A stretch of DNA of 64,000 nt from contig CALBDO010000027.1 in NCBI GenBank assembly GCA_937927515.1, forward strand, positions 27,681 through 91,680, given 5' to 3'. This document shows positions 7,441-16,811 of this stretch, one piece after another. The position numbers and the translations under genes were made by a program. The stretch is from Candidatus Kapaibacterium sp. GTDB lineage: Bacteria > Bacteroidota > Ignavibacteria > Kapaibacteriales > UBA2268. Position 1 is the stretch's first letter. Each line of letters opens with the position of its first letter. The notes below the pieces were generated by a model. It did no database searches and was not told where the DNA came from. It was given only the letters and a program-made list of their open reading frames with translations.

Positions 7441-10176
7441 TTATTCTTTGATGATTAAATTTTCTCCTTTTTGAATCCATTCCGTTGGAGTCTTTTTCTT
7501 TAGATATGTGTCGAAGAATTCTTTGATTTTTATTGCATAGTCCAATTTATTTGGAAATTTTTCGGGCCAATGCTTTTCATTATGGTATTGCAAAAAGAAT
7601 GCTGGCTTGTTTAATCTTCGTAGAGCTAAATAAAGTTCAATTCCTTGCTGCCAAGGAACTGCTTGGTCTTGGTCTCCAAACATTAATAGAAGAGGTGTGG
7701 AAGCAGTTTTTGCTTTGAAAACAGGAGAGTTCTCGATGTAGTTTGTTAAAGAATCCCAAAGATTGCCTCCGATTCTACTTTGATAACGTTCGTATTGAAA
7801 TTGACGAGCAAGGCCCGATTCGAGCCTAATACCGCTGTAAGCGCTGGTCATATTTCCAACTGGAGCTCCAGCGACAGCAGCTGCGAAAAGAGGCGTTTGC
7901 GTTATTATATATGCAGTTTGATAACCACTCCAAGAATGGCCCATAATGCCAATTGCGGTTGTGTCGATGTAACCCTTGTTAATTAGATGTTTAACGCCAC
8001 TGACAATGCAATCAAGGGCAGAGTTGCCGGGACTACCAATTTGATACTTGATGTCGGGCAGAAAGAAAATATAGTCCTCGCTTGTATATATTTGAAAGCA
8101 AGGTCGGTGCCCAATGTAAGGGAATTGAAAGTTGTACATAAGCTGAGAGAAGCGCTCGTAAAAATACACCACGAGAGGATACTTTTTCTTCGTGTCGAAG
8201 TTTGCTGGTTTAATAATAAATCCATCCAGAGTATCGCCTTTGTTATTGGTCCATCGCACTAATTCAGTCGTACCCCATTTATATTTCGAGAGCAACTCTT
8301 TGTTATGGTCGGTAAGTCGCTTCAGGTTATTGAGAGCAAAATTACCAACCCATAGGTCGGGGAATTCATCGTAGCTCTCTCTTGAAAAAAGGACCTTGTC
8401 TGCATTCTTTGCTTTTTTAATAACTCTAAAATTTTTTTGTTCTTCCAGTAAAGACAGTGGACCGAGTATTTTGAACTCAAGAAGATAAATGGCAGTGTAT
8501 TTTTTGTCGTAACTATAAGCAGAGATTAAAACTGTATCGTTGTTTCTATAGAACTTTTTGTCGCGGTCTAAATTTATTATTCTATACGATTGGTTCAAGT
8601 CTCGTCCAAAGACCACTGTCTGGCAAACGTAGCCGTAATTTTCCGAGTAAAACTTCCATATATCGTACTTGTCGTAAAGGAGGAAAGCATTGTCATTCTC
8701 GAACCAGCCAGCAAATCCATAGCTTGGAGGAGGCGAAGGCATATCGTAATCCTCGTCGTAGAATGCATACTTCATTTTACCGGTAAGGTTTACAAGCGTA
8801 TCAAGCTTCGGGTCGTATAGATGCCAGTTCTTATCTTTATAAAATACGAGGTATTTCCCCTGTGGCGAGAGATTAGCGGATTCGTTGATTCTTTTAGCAA
8901 CTAATTTTCTTTCTCCTGTGTTCAAGTTTATTAAGTACAAGTCGAAATAAGTTCCTTCCCATGTGGATTCTTTCAAGTAAGGATTTGAGTCGTAGCCAAT
9001 AGTGTATAGTGGATTGTCTACAAAATCAACCACAGGCATATTAAAATCCGCAAGTTGGATAAAGTTATTGGTATTAAAATTATACATACATTGGAATCTT
9101 CGGTCCTTGTTATTTTCCCACCAAATTCTTTCATTCGATTTGATTTTCGGGTCGTTCCAGTGCCAAAGTGTATAGTCGGCTTTTTTCAAAATTGTACTAA
9201 TATCGAAAAAATTTGTATCATTAAACTTGATTTTGCTTTTATCGATGCTTGTATCCATCATCGGCTTAATTCCAAAAAACAATCTTTCGCCGTCCTGGCT
9301 CCATTTCAGTTCATTCTTAGAAGGTAAAAACCAGCCCACGGGAAGTTGTTTAAAATCAACAAGGATTTGAGGGGTTGAAACGGGAGTAGGTAAATAACAA
9401 AGCATTGCAGAGTCGATTTTTGTCCCTTTCCTTTCAAAGGATTTGATATAACTTAAACCTTGCCGAGCTTTGTTCCATGATAAAGATGAAATGTAAACAC
9501 CAGAGTCTACATCAGCTTTGATTGGAAGGCCAAATTCACCCTTCAAGTTCAAAATATATAATCCATTTTTTTTAGCCGTCGGTTCGCATATAACGTAGGC
9601 GAGGTACTGAGATAGAGTGTCGAAGGAAAATTCCGAGACATAGTTTAAATCAAGCTGGTTGAGCATAGCGAGGTCGAACAAAGTTAAAGTTGAGCCAATC
9701 TTTTTAACTGTAGTGTCTTTGGTGGCTCCTTCGCTGTCCTTGAAATGAATAGCAAGCCAACGAGAATCGTTGGAGAATGAAAAACTTTTTGTCTTTTCGA
9801 ATGTATACTTCGATTGTGATTTTATGTTGAACAATAAGTAACCTTCGGGGGGTGGTTCCTTTTCAGCATTTTCCTTTTCGATAGCTTTGGGAAGAAGTTT
9901 AAATATTACCCACTGAGAGTTTGGTGAAAATATAGGAGTAGTTGTTCTTTCAAATCTAAATTTCATTGTATCTTCGGTCGAGATTATGAAGGAAATTGCA
10001 TCACCGCGCTCTGGTATCAAAGAGTACCCTACCCAAAGACCATCGTCTGAAATTGTTTGATGCATTATTCTCGGAAATTTCATCGCATCGATGAAGGTAA
10101 AATTTTGAAGTTCAGCAAAATTAACATTTGACGCTAAGAAATATAAAATGATTATACGAGAAATAACCCTTTTCAT
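7441..10176 (-). CDS. Secreted S9-family prolyl-oligopeptidase-like peptidase
   Basis: A 911-residue exported serine peptidase. An N-terminal signal (MKRVISRIIILYFLASNVNF) is followed by about 640 residues of beta-propeller-like sequence and then a C-terminal alpha/beta-hydrolase domain. The catalytic triad is visible: Ser748 in GHSWSGYQ, Asp837 in GDQDQAVPWQQG, His869 in NEKHWP. The usual GxSxGG nucleophile elbow reads GHSWSG, with Ser in place of the first Gly. The family cleaves short peptides, often as a dipeptidyl or acylaminoacyl peptidase, probably in the periplasm. The ATG at 10176 is preferred to a GTG at 10182. It follows trxB with a gap of only a few bases and precedes the GNAT-like gene by 11 bp, so it lies within one operon-like run. 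Confidence 0.9.
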   Translation of the reverse strand: MKRVISRIIILYFLASNVNFAELQNFTFIDAMKFPRIMHQTISDDGLWVGYSLIPERGDAISFIISTEDTMKFRFERTTTPIFSPNSQWVIFKLLPKAIEKENAEKEPPPEGYLLFNIKSQSKYTFEKTKSFSFSNDSRWLAIHFKDSEGATKDTTVKKIGSTLTLFDLAMLNQLDLNYVSEFSFDTLSQYLAYVICEPTAKKNGLYILNLKGEFGLPIKADVDSGVYISSLSWNKARQGLSYIKSFERKGTKIDSAMLCYLPTPVSTPQILVDFKQLPVGWFLPSKNELKWSQDGERLFFGIKPMMDTSIDKSKIKFNDTNFFDISTILKKADYTLWHWNDPKIKSNERIWWENNKDRRFQCMYNFNTNNFIQLADFNMPVVDFVDNPLYTIGYDSNPYLKESTWEGTYFDLYLINLNTGERKLVAKRINESANLSPQGKYLVFYKDKNWHLYDPKLDTLVNLTGKMKYAFYDEDYDMPSPPPSYGFAGWFENDNAFLLYDKYDIWKFYSENYGYVCQTVVFGRDLNQSYRIINLDRDKKFYRNNDTVLISAYSYDKKYTAIYLLEFKILGPLSLLEEQKNFRVIKKAKNADKVLFSRESYDEFPDLWVGNFALNNLKRLTDHNKELLSKYKWGTTELVRWTNNKGDTLDGFIIKPANFDTKKKYPLVVYFYERFSQLMYNFQFPYIGHRPCFQIYTSEDYIFFLPDIKYQIGSPGNSALDCIVSGVKHLINKGYIDTTAIGIMGHSWSGYQTAYIITQTPLFAAAVAGAPVGNMTSAYSGIRLESGLARQFQYERYQSRIGGNLWDSLTNYIENSPVFKAKTASTPLLLMFGDQDQAVPWQQGIELYLALRRLNKPAFFLQYHNEKHWPEKFPNKLDYAIKIKEFFDTYLKKKTPTEWIQKGENLIIKE

Positions 10177-10183
10177 TTTCACT

Positions 10184-11137
10184 CTACTTTAGTTTTGAAT
10201 AATGTTCAGATAGCCATCTTTCTGCATCAATGGCTGCGATGCAACCACTTCCAGCAGCGGTGATGGCTTGTCGATAAGTCGGGTCTTGACAGTCACCACA
10301 AGCAAAAACACCGGGAATATTTGTGTATGAGCTTTTGCCCTTCGTCAAAATGTAACCATTTGCATCTGTTTCTATAAATGGTTTAAATATTTCAGTATTT
10401 GGTGTATGACCAATAGCGTAGAAGACCCCATCGGCTGGGAGGATACCTTCTTCGTTGGTAATTAGATTGCGGACTCGTATATGCGTCAGTTTTTTAATTC
10501 CACGCTTTTCTTCGCCAAGGAATTCTTCTACAACAGTATTCAAAAGGAAATCGATTTTTGGATTTTCTTTGGCTCTTTGAACCATAATCTTTGAAGCACG
10601 AAATTCATCTCTACGATGGATGATTGTAACGGTGGAAGCAAAATGGGTCAGATATAATGCTTCTTCCATAGCGGAATCTCCGCCACCGATGACATATACC
10701 TTTTGGTTCTTGTAAAAGAAGCCATCGCAAGTAGCACAAGCAGAAATACCAAATCCCCAGTAGATATCCTCGCCTTTTGCGTGTAATCGTCGGGCAGAGG
10801 CACCAGTAGCGATTATAACAGCATCGGCAGAGTATTCTTCGTTTGCATCGGTGACGAGTTTGAATGGGTGTTGACTAAAATCCACAGCTTTTACAGTTTC
10901 GAAGAGTGTAACAGTACCAAATTTTTGGGCTTGCTGTCTAAAAAGCTCCATTAATTCAGGTCCTTTAATGCCATTAGGGAAGCCAGGGTAATTTTCGACC
11001 TCGGTGGTTATTGTCAATTGGCCTCCAGGTTGCATGCCCTCGAAAATAACCGTTGTCAGTAAAGCACGACTGGCGTAAATTGCTGCTGTTAATCCTGCAG
11101 GACCTGTTCCAATTATTGCCACTTGATAATGTTTCAT
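10184..11137 (-). CDS. trxB: Thioredoxin-disulfide reductase
   Basis: A 317-residue FAD/NADPH flavoenzyme that reduces thioredoxin. The FAD-binding GxGxxG motif is at the very N-terminus (IIGTGPAGLTAAIYASRA). GGQLTITTEVENYPGFP is the typical TrxB segment, the redox pair is Cys134/Cys137 in ACATCDGFF, the NADPH motif is GGGDSAMEEALYL, and the closing FAD motif is GVFACGDCQD. The length matches bacterial TrxB. The ATG at 11137 is chosen over an in-frame TTG at 11146. It appears to be the first gene of the minus-strand run leading into the S9 peptidase. The 245 bp upstream, before the TonB-receptor stop, are AT-rich and should hold the promoter, although I could not fix a clear one. Confidence 0.96.
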   Translation of the reverse strand: MKHYQVAIIGTGPAGLTAAIYASRALLTTVIFEGMQPGGQLTITTEVENYPGFPNGIKGPELMELFRQQAQKFGTVTLFETVKAVDFSQHPFKLVTDANEEYSADAVIIATGASARRLHAKGEDIYWGFGISACATCDGFFYKNQKVYVIGGGDSAMEEALYLTHFASTVTIIHRRDEFRASKIMVQRAKENPKIDFLLNTVVEEFLGEEKRGIKKLTHIRVRNLITNEEGILPADGVFYAIGHTPNTEIFKPFIETDANGYILTKGKSSYTNIPGVFACGDCQDPTYRQAITAAGSGCIAAIDAERWLSEHYSKLK

Positions 11138-11382
11138 ATTCCACAACTTTTAAATTTTGGTTAAATACAAAAATGTAATATTACCAAAAATGAACTAAAT
11201 TTAAAAAAGTTGATATTTTAACATTACTTTGGAGATGATGAAAATTATTTCCACTCGAAACAAGAGGAGAATGCCTGCGATTTCGACATTAATTTTCGCT
11301 TATGAGATAGAATTTGTTATTTGGTTCAAATTTTAAAACAAGGCATTTACATTATTAATAGATGACGAGATTGTGTGAGAGT

Positions 11383-13665
11383 TTAAAATTCAAAATAAAC
11401 ACCAATGCTAGGCAAAATTCCAAAAGACTCGAAGTATTCAATTTTTTGATTTCGATAATCCCAACGGACCCCAGTCTTGTTTTTAGTAGAGAAGAGATTT
11501 TGTATGTCTAAGTATGTTACGATGTTAAAGTTTTTCAAATACCACCTTTTGTCCACTCTAAAGTCTGTTTGGCGAAAGATTGGTAGCCTATCGCCTTGAT
11601 TATATTGCGAATAGTCCTTTTGACCATTAGAAAGGTAAGGAGTTGTTGGAATTCCTATTGCGGCACGATATTTATAACTTATTTCCCATTGAGGATTGAT
11701 ACGGTAACCAAGAGCAATATTGAAAATTAGCGGATTGTCGTATGTGCTTGTACGTAGCACACCGTCTAATCCAGCGAATTTTGTTTGACTTAATGTTATA
11801 CTCAATAGTCCGTACAGAGGTAGTTTTGGATTAAATCGCTTTTGAATTAGAAGTTCAATACCTCTGGACCAACCAGTTCCCTCGGAGACCAAAGGTTCGA
11901 TACCAAAGGGAATATCCGTGCTCAAATCGTCGAAACCGCTTGGAGAGAGAACCGCCTGCGGGCGGAAAACTCTTGCCGGGTAATTTGCATATTTTTTATA
12001 ATAAACCTCAAATTGCACTTTTAAGTCCTCGAATGGTGTGTGTTCGTAGCCAAGCACTACTTGGTCGGCTCGTATCGGGTTAAGATTTTGATTCGGTGCA
12101 CCAACAAGCCATATGTATGATGGTGATTGATAGAAGCGACCCAAACTAAAAACTATGGTGGAAACTGGATTAATCATGTAAGAAACAGAAATCCTGGGCG
12201 AGACGAAGTACTTTGTTTGAGTAAAGTTAAAGTAGTCCCCGCGTAAACCAGCTGAAACTCTATGTTTTCCAATCGACGTTGCAAGGGTAACATAGGTTCC
12301 GTTTTTGATTGTGCGAAAAGTTGTATCAACTTTATATTCACTGGGGTTTCCTTGGTTGTCGAGGCGATAACGGCCATCAACAAAAATGTCGTATTTCAAT
12401 TTTGTTCCAAATTTTGTTTGATTACCAAAAGATAAGTTGAAGATATTTGATAATTTAATTTCATAATCAATTTTTAAAGAAGTTTCACCCTCGACGGAAT
12501 TGTTTTTAAGGATGGACACAAGATTGGAGTCGTTTTGAAATGTGTTGAATTTTGTGTAGGTCCTACCAAGCGTTAGATTAAGAACTGCGTTATCGAAGAT
12601 GTGTTTCCAAGTTAATCCGGAGAAATACTGCTTTTGCTCTGGGACAGCCACACGACTATTTGAATATGTATTATCACTGTTATCATTGTTTAATCGTACA
12701 AAATCGAGAGCACTAATAACAAGGAACGAAATTGAGTTTCTGTCATCGAATTTAAAATTAAGTTTACCCTGAAAATCCCAATATTCGGGGATAAATGCAA
12801 AGTTTGCTGCTTTGAAGATTAGGTCGAGATAGCTTCTTCTGGCAGAGAAGAAGAAGCTTCCTTGGCTATTTACAGGACCTTCGAGATTTAAACCAAAACC
12901 AGTTGCAGAGAGAACAGCTTTTCCGCCGAATTTCTCCTCGTTGCCATTATATAATGAAATCTGGGTGAGCGATGATGTCCTATCCCCATATTTTGCTCCA
13001 AAGCCACCAGCACTAAATTGTACATTTTTAATAAAGTCGATGTTAATTATTGCAAGTGGACCTCCGTTTGTTCCTTGGGTACCAAAATGGTTTATGTTTG
13101 GGACTTCTATGTTATCTACAATGAAAAGATTTTCAAATGGTGCACCGCCACGAACAATTAAATCATTACGACCAACCGATGTTACAGCCACACCGGGTAA
13201 CAAAGCAGTCGCTCGAACTATGTCTTCTTGAACACCCGGGGTCCTGCGTATTTCCTCTGAACTAAAGGTGCTTGTACTTGTTGTTGTCTCAATGAAGCGT
13301 TCGAAATATTTACCCCGTACCTCCACTCCTTCGATGTTTATTACTTTCTCGACCAACTCTATTTCCAAGAAAACTGGCTTGACGTTAGTTACAAAAATGT
13401 TTGATTTAACGAACGTTTCAAATCCAATTGAGGAAAAACGTAGTGAATAGACCCCAGGTTCCAGCCCTTTGATTTGAAACTTTCCTTCGTTATTTGTGTA
13501 TGCACCCTTGTTTGTACCTTCGACTAAAACTGTGACGCCTTGAATTGGCTTCCCATCGTTGCTGTTGATGACTTTTCCCGCTATTGAAATTACTGCATCT
13601 TGGGCTTTTAATGCAAAAAATGTAAAAATTATATTAAAAAACAACACAATATATTTGCATTTCAT
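11383..13665 (-). CDS. TonB-dependent outer-membrane receptor with carboxypeptidase-regulatory-like domain
   Basis: A 760-residue outer-membrane protein. The signal peptide (MKCKYIVLFFNIIFTFFALKAQ) precedes a CarboxypepD_reg-like beta-sandwich (about residues 24-110: GKVINSNDGKPIQGVTVLVEGTN). A TonB plug follows (RTPGVQEDIVRATALLPGVAV, with DLIVRGG), then a beta-barrel running to an aromatic C-terminal residue (IGVYFEF). The architecture is that of SusC/CirA-like TonB-dependent transporters of Bacteroidota, but no SusD partner is adjacent and at 760 residues it is shorter than true SusC proteins. The ligand cannot be predicted. The start is placed at the ATG at 13665, beginning the signal peptide; an ATG at 13677 is the alternative. 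Confidence 0.9.
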   Translation of the reverse strand: MKCKYIVLFFNIIFTFFALKAQDAVISIAGKVINSNDGKPIQGVTVLVEGTNKGAYTNNEGKFQIKGLEPGVYSLRFSSIGFETFVKSNIFVTNVKPVFLEIELVEKVINIEGVEVRGKYFERFIETTTSTSTFSSEEIRRTPGVQEDIVRATALLPGVAVTSVGRNDLIVRGGAPFENLFIVDNIEVPNINHFGTQGTNGGPLAIINIDFIKNVQFSAGGFGAKYGDRTSSLTQISLYNGNEEKFGGKAVLSATGFGLNLEGPVNSQGSFFFSARRSYLDLIFKAANFAFIPEYWDFQGKLNFKFDDRNSISFLVISALDFVRLNNDNSDNTYSNSRVAVPEQKQYFSGLTWKHIFDNAVLNLTLGRTYTKFNTFQNDSNLVSILKNNSVEGETSLKIDYEIKLSNIFNLSFGNQTKFGTKLKYDIFVDGRYRLDNQGNPSEYKVDTTFRTIKNGTYVTLATSIGKHRVSAGLRGDYFNFTQTKYFVSPRISVSYMINPVSTIVFSLGRFYQSPSYIWLVGAPNQNLNPIRADQVVLGYEHTPFEDLKVQFEVYYKKYANYPARVFRPQAVLSPSGFDDLSTDIPFGIEPLVSEGTGWSRGIELLIQKRFNPKLPLYGLLSITLSQTKFAGLDGVLRTSTYDNPLIFNIALGYRINPQWEISYKYRAAIGIPTTPYLSNGQKDYSQYNQGDRLPIFRQTDFRVDKRWYLKNFNIVTYLDIQNLFSTKNKTGVRWDYRNQKIEYFESFGILPSIGVYFEF

Positions 13666-13677
13666 AATTTTTACCAT

Positions 13678-14007
13678 TTAAAAAGCAAGCAACGATAAGT
13701 GCTAAGGTTTATTGTCTAAAACTAATTTTAGATTTAGGTTTGACTAACAAATATTTGCTAAATTTGTGAATCTCCAAGTGGCAAACTATTAAATGTGGCG
13801 ACTGGTTTTTCGAAACAATTGTTTTTGTAGCTCAAGAAATTCAGCTGTGTATAAGTAGAAATCAAATTCGAATCTGTCAAATGGTAAATTTAATTTTCTT
13901 ATTTGTAGATGATTAAGAATTTGTATTTATCTAAAAATTTAGTTAATTTTACCAAGTTTTTTACAGAGATTTTGAAAATTGATTGAGTGTAATTTCAGAG
14001 GATATGT
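13678..14007. other. Divergent intergenic region between the TonB receptor and dapA
   Basis: About 330 bp of AT-rich DNA separating divergent genes, with no open frame of note and no RNA gene recognised. It must carry both promoters; one candidate for dapA is listed separately. I see no strong hairpin or palindrome. Confidence 0.5.
13920..13951 (+). promoter_or_regulatory. Possible dapA promoter
   Basis: TTTG at 13920-13923 and TAATTTTA at 13944-13951 are 20 bp apart, close to the Bacteroidota -33/-7 pattern with one mismatch at the last -7 base. This would give a leader of about 50 nt before dapA. Weak evidence. Confidence 0.3.
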
Positions 14008-14901
14008 ATGAATAATTTTACTCCAAAGGGAACGTTCACTGCACTAATTACACCATTAACAAACAAAGGCGAGGTGGATTTCAAAAGACTAAGGAATCTA
14101 ATTGATTTCCAAATCGAAAATGGCGTCGATGGCATTGTTGTCTGCGCCACAACTGGCGAAAGTGCTACTCTGACAATCAAGGAAAAACAAGCGATTATTA
14201 TCAAAGCAGTTGAACTAGCAAGAGGGCGGGTACCGGTTATTGCTGGCACCGGAACAAACGAAACTGAATTGTCTTTGAACATGACGATTTTTGCCAAAGA
14301 ACATGGTGCCTCCGCTTGTCTTTTGGTTGCTCCATACTATAATAAACCCAATCAGAAAGGGCTTTATGAGCATTTTCGGCTAATTGCTCAGCATGTCGAT
14401 ATACCAATAATTCTTTATAATGTACCAGGAAGAACTGGTGTCAATATTTCCGCTGAAACTCAGATTCGACTTGCGAATGATTGTCCCAATATAGTCGCCA
14501 CCAAAGAGGCGTCCGGCAACTTGTCTCAAATTATGCAAATAATCGCCAGTGCACCCAAGCATTTTGCCGTCCTTTCGGGCGACGATGCCTTGACGCTACC
14601 GATTATCGCTCTCGGTGGTAAAGGTGTAGTCTCTGTTATTTCCAACTATGCTCCAAAGGAATTTTCCGACCTGGTCCGACTTGCTCTTCAAAACAAATTC
14701 GAAAAAGCCCGCCAAATTCATTACCAGTTGCTCGAGCTGATGGAATTGAATTTCATCGAGCCAAATCCAATCCCGGTGAAGTACATTATGTCTTTGCTTG
14801 GCTTCACAAAAGAGGTTTATCGTTTGCCTTTGTTGCCTTTGACAAACGATAAAAAGAAAATCTTAAAGCAAGCATTCGAAAAAATACGACAAAACACTTA
14901 A
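14008..14901 (+). CDS. dapA: 4-hydroxy-tetrahydrodipicolinate synthase
   Basis: A 297-residue cytosolic TIM-barrel lyase condensing pyruvate with aspartate semialdehyde, the first committed step to diaminopimelate and lysine. Lys166 (IVATKEASG) is the Schiff-base lysine. Tyr137 (IILYNVPGRTG) and Thr48-Thr49 (CATTGES) complete the catalytic triad, with the interface Tyr at APYYNKP. The length matches the family norm of about 290. It stands alone, divergent from the TonB receptor and convergent with the SRPBCC gene, so it is probably monocistronic. The ATG at 14008 agrees with the family N-terminus (GTFTALITPL). Confidence 0.96.
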   Translation: MNNFTPKGTFTALITPLTNKGEVDFKRLRNLIDFQIENGVDGIVVCATTGESATLTIKEKQAIIIKAVELARGRVPVIAGTGTNETELSLNMTIFAKEHGASACLLVAPYYNKPNQKGLYEHFRLIAQHVDIPIILYNVPGRTGVNISAETQIRLANDCPNIVATKEASGNLSQIMQIIASAPKHFAVLSGDDALTLPIIALGGKGVVSVISNYAPKEFSDLVRLALQNKFEKARQIHYQLLELMELNFIEPNPIPVKYIMSLLGFTKEVYRLPLLPLTNDKKKILKQAFEKIRQNT

Positions 14902-15073
14902 TACAGTTAGTCAAAAACATATCTTCCTTGGATAATTGAGGTAAAATACCTTTTGGCGTACCTTGCTTCAATAATTACAAAGCATTTTAATTGTCATAGA
15001 TAATACTGTCTTTCGGCAGTGAAAGATGCTAATTTTGTTTTAAGTTTTGGATGGTAAAATTCATCCACATTTT

Positions 15074-16075
15074 TTAAAGTGGTATATAAATTATAGCCAA
15101 ATTTTCATTGACTTTTTCCGATAGCAAGCCAGTGTAGTAGATTAGAAGTGGAGTGCCCTTTGGCTCTATTTTATTTTGAGAAGTGATATAATTCAAAACA
15201 TCAATGATTTTAGCTTGTTCGTTCAAAGCACCAAAGTAAACAGAACGTAAGGCATGTTGCTTTGGAATTGTTCCAATCTTGATTCTTTCGCTTGGTTGTA
15301 GATTTTCGATGTTTGCCACTGGGAGGCATACCTCGAAATAAAATTTTTTGTTGTCAATAGATTTCAACGAGAGAATGCCGACAGCGGAATTACTCGACTT
15401 CTTGCTCTGATTAGCAAATTGGCGTAGCTCCAAAAGACAAGCGTTAATTTTTTGTGAAAGATTGGCTGAGTTGTTATTTATTGAATCCGAAATAAAAATT
15501 ATTTTAGTTTCGGGTATTGTATCATTAAAAAAAGCAAATTTGTTCTTGGCGATAGTTTCGGAGATTTCTTTTATATTTTTTAAATTTATTTCCAAGTCCT
15601 TTCCAATGACATCGTCGAGGAAAAAGCGAAACCATTTACCGAGAAACTGCAAATCGCCGTGCATACTCCAAGTTAGAAGAAGTTTATCACCTAAATGCAT
15701 AAATTTCAGGTGGTTGGTCGATTGAAATTCATATCCAAAACCAAGACTAAGTTTGATGGATTCGAATGGTTTAGCTTCGACACATTGAACAAATCCCTGT
15801 CCGATGTCTTTGTTCTTGCTGAACCAGGTGAATTTTGAGTTCAAATCTAAGATTTGTCCAAAATATGTTCGTGTTTGATTAGTGTCCAAGTGCCACCAAG
15901 TGTCCCAATATTTCCAATTTCGAAATTCGTTGATTAAATAAAATGGAATCGGTGGAGGAGCCTGAATTTCAATTTTTCGCTCTATGTGATATTCAGAAGG
16001 TAAAAAAACGGTAACTACCAAAAATAGTATGAAAAGACTAATAATTGCAATTATTAAGCCTTTGAAAACTTTCAT
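15074..16075 (-). CDS. Membrane-anchored SRPBCC domain plus GyrI-like effector-binding domain protein
   Basis: A 333-residue protein with one N-terminal membrane helix (IIAIISLFILFLVVTVFLP). It is followed by an SRPBCC (polyketide cyclase-like) ligand-binding fold starting EYHIERKIEIQAPP, with the WKYWDTWWHLD and GFGYEFQSTNHLKF segments (to about residue 170). The C-terminal about 140 residues resemble a GyrI/AraC effector-binding domain (FEVCLPVANI, GTIPKQHALRSVYFGALNE, PLLIYYTG). Such fusions are common in Bacteroidota, but the ligand and role are unknown. The ATG at 16075 is preferred to a GTG at 16081. The lipoprotein gene lies 18 bp upstream on the same strand, so the two are likely co-transcribed. 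Confidence 0.72.
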   Translation of the reverse strand: MKVFKGLIIAIISLFILFLVVTVFLPSEYHIERKIEIQAPPPIPFYLINEFRNWKYWDTWWHLDTNQTRTYFGQILDLNSKFTWFSKNKDIGQGFVQCVEAKPFESIKLSLGFGYEFQSTNHLKFMHLGDKLLLTWSMHGDLQFLGKWFRFFLDDVIGKDLEINLKNIKEISETIAKNKFAFFNDTIPETKIIFISDSINNNSANLSQKINACLLELRQFANQSKKSSNSAVGILSLKSIDNKKFYFEVCLPVANIENLQPSERIKIGTIPKQHALRSVYFGALNEQAKIIDVLNYITSQNKIEPKGTPLLIYYTGLLSEKVNENLAIIYIPL

Positions 16076-16093
16076 CACCACATCGGTATATGC

Positions 16094-16594
16094 TTAAAAT
16101 GAAATAGTTCCATTTGTAACTTCGATTATCTCACCTGTGGTCTTTTCTTTTGCTCGGAAGTAAAAGGTGCCACGCACCGTGGTACCTTCGAGCATAGTGA
16201 TGTCGACGGAACCAGAGTCGGAAAGGAATTGCTTTTTGTTGTTTCCTTCGACGATGTCAAATGTTCCTACTGCAAAATCTCCAGGTATAATTCCACTGGC
16301 GCTTGTGAATCGAAATTTGCCTACTTTCTCCACTCTATCTTCGAAGAAAATAAAAACACCTAACAAGTAAGATTTATTATTGATTTTCGTTGAAGTACCG
16401 AGGTTTAATACGAGTGCATTGCCAATTGTCGAAGTAGTGACTATTCCAGAGCCAGAGTATTCTAAATCGATTGCACCTTTGATTACTGCTGTGATGTTTG
16501 CCAAAGTGGGAATGTCTGTTGTATTTTTTTCTTCGCAAGAGTTGAAAATTAAAAACAGAAAAGTTATACTTAAAAAAAGGCAAAATTTTCTCAT
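16094..16594 (-). CDS. Hypothetical lipoprotein
   Basis: A 166-residue lipoprotein. A hydrophobic signal (MRKFCLFLSITFLFLIFN) ends in the lipobox FNSC with Cys20 as the acylated residue, followed by acidic EEKNTTD, which in Bacteroidota is compatible with outer-membrane or surface retention. The mature part is beta-rich and short of landmarks (TTSTIGNALVLNLGTS, GIIPGDFAVGTFDIVEG, DSGSVDITMLEGTTVRGTFYF), resembling a small lipocalin- or DUF-type sandwich. No family is assigned. It precedes the SRPBCC gene. Confidence 0.7.
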   Translation of the reverse strand: MRKFCLFLSITFLFLIFNSCEEKNTTDIPTLANITAVIKGAIDLEYSGSGIVTTSTIGNALVLNLGTSTKINNKSYLLGVFIFFEDRVEKVGKFRFTSASGIIPGDFAVGTFDIVEGNNKKQFLSDSGSVDITMLEGTTVRGTFYFRAKEKTTGEIIEVTNGTISF

Positions 16595-16767
16595 ACTCCC
16601 ACCATAATAAAAATAAAATTAAGCAAATTTAATAATTTTCAAATTAATCCCACTAATTTAAGAATTAAAGGTAGTGGTCTGGATTTAAAATAAATCTTGT
16701 AATCTTTGTTAATTTAAAGTTTTAGTTTTCAGCTTATCAACCGCGAAAGATTAATTTAATTTAAAGT

Positions 16768-16775
16768 TAATTTTG
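16768..16775 (+). promoter_or_regulatory. Possible -7 element of rlmN
   Basis: TAATTTTG fits the Bacteroidota -7 consensus TAnnTTTG and lies 36 bp before the rlmN ATG, in a 217-bp divergent gap. No TTTG is found at the expected -33 spacing, so this is a weak call. Confidence 0.25.
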
Positions 16776-16811
16776 TTTTGGGCCCAAAGAGAAATGATAA
16801 ATTATTGAACT

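Noticed and set aside
15011..15026. Terminator after dapA (ACTGTC-TTTC-GGCAGT)
   Set aside because: The stem is only 6 bp with no adjacent T-run, so it is not listed as a terminator.
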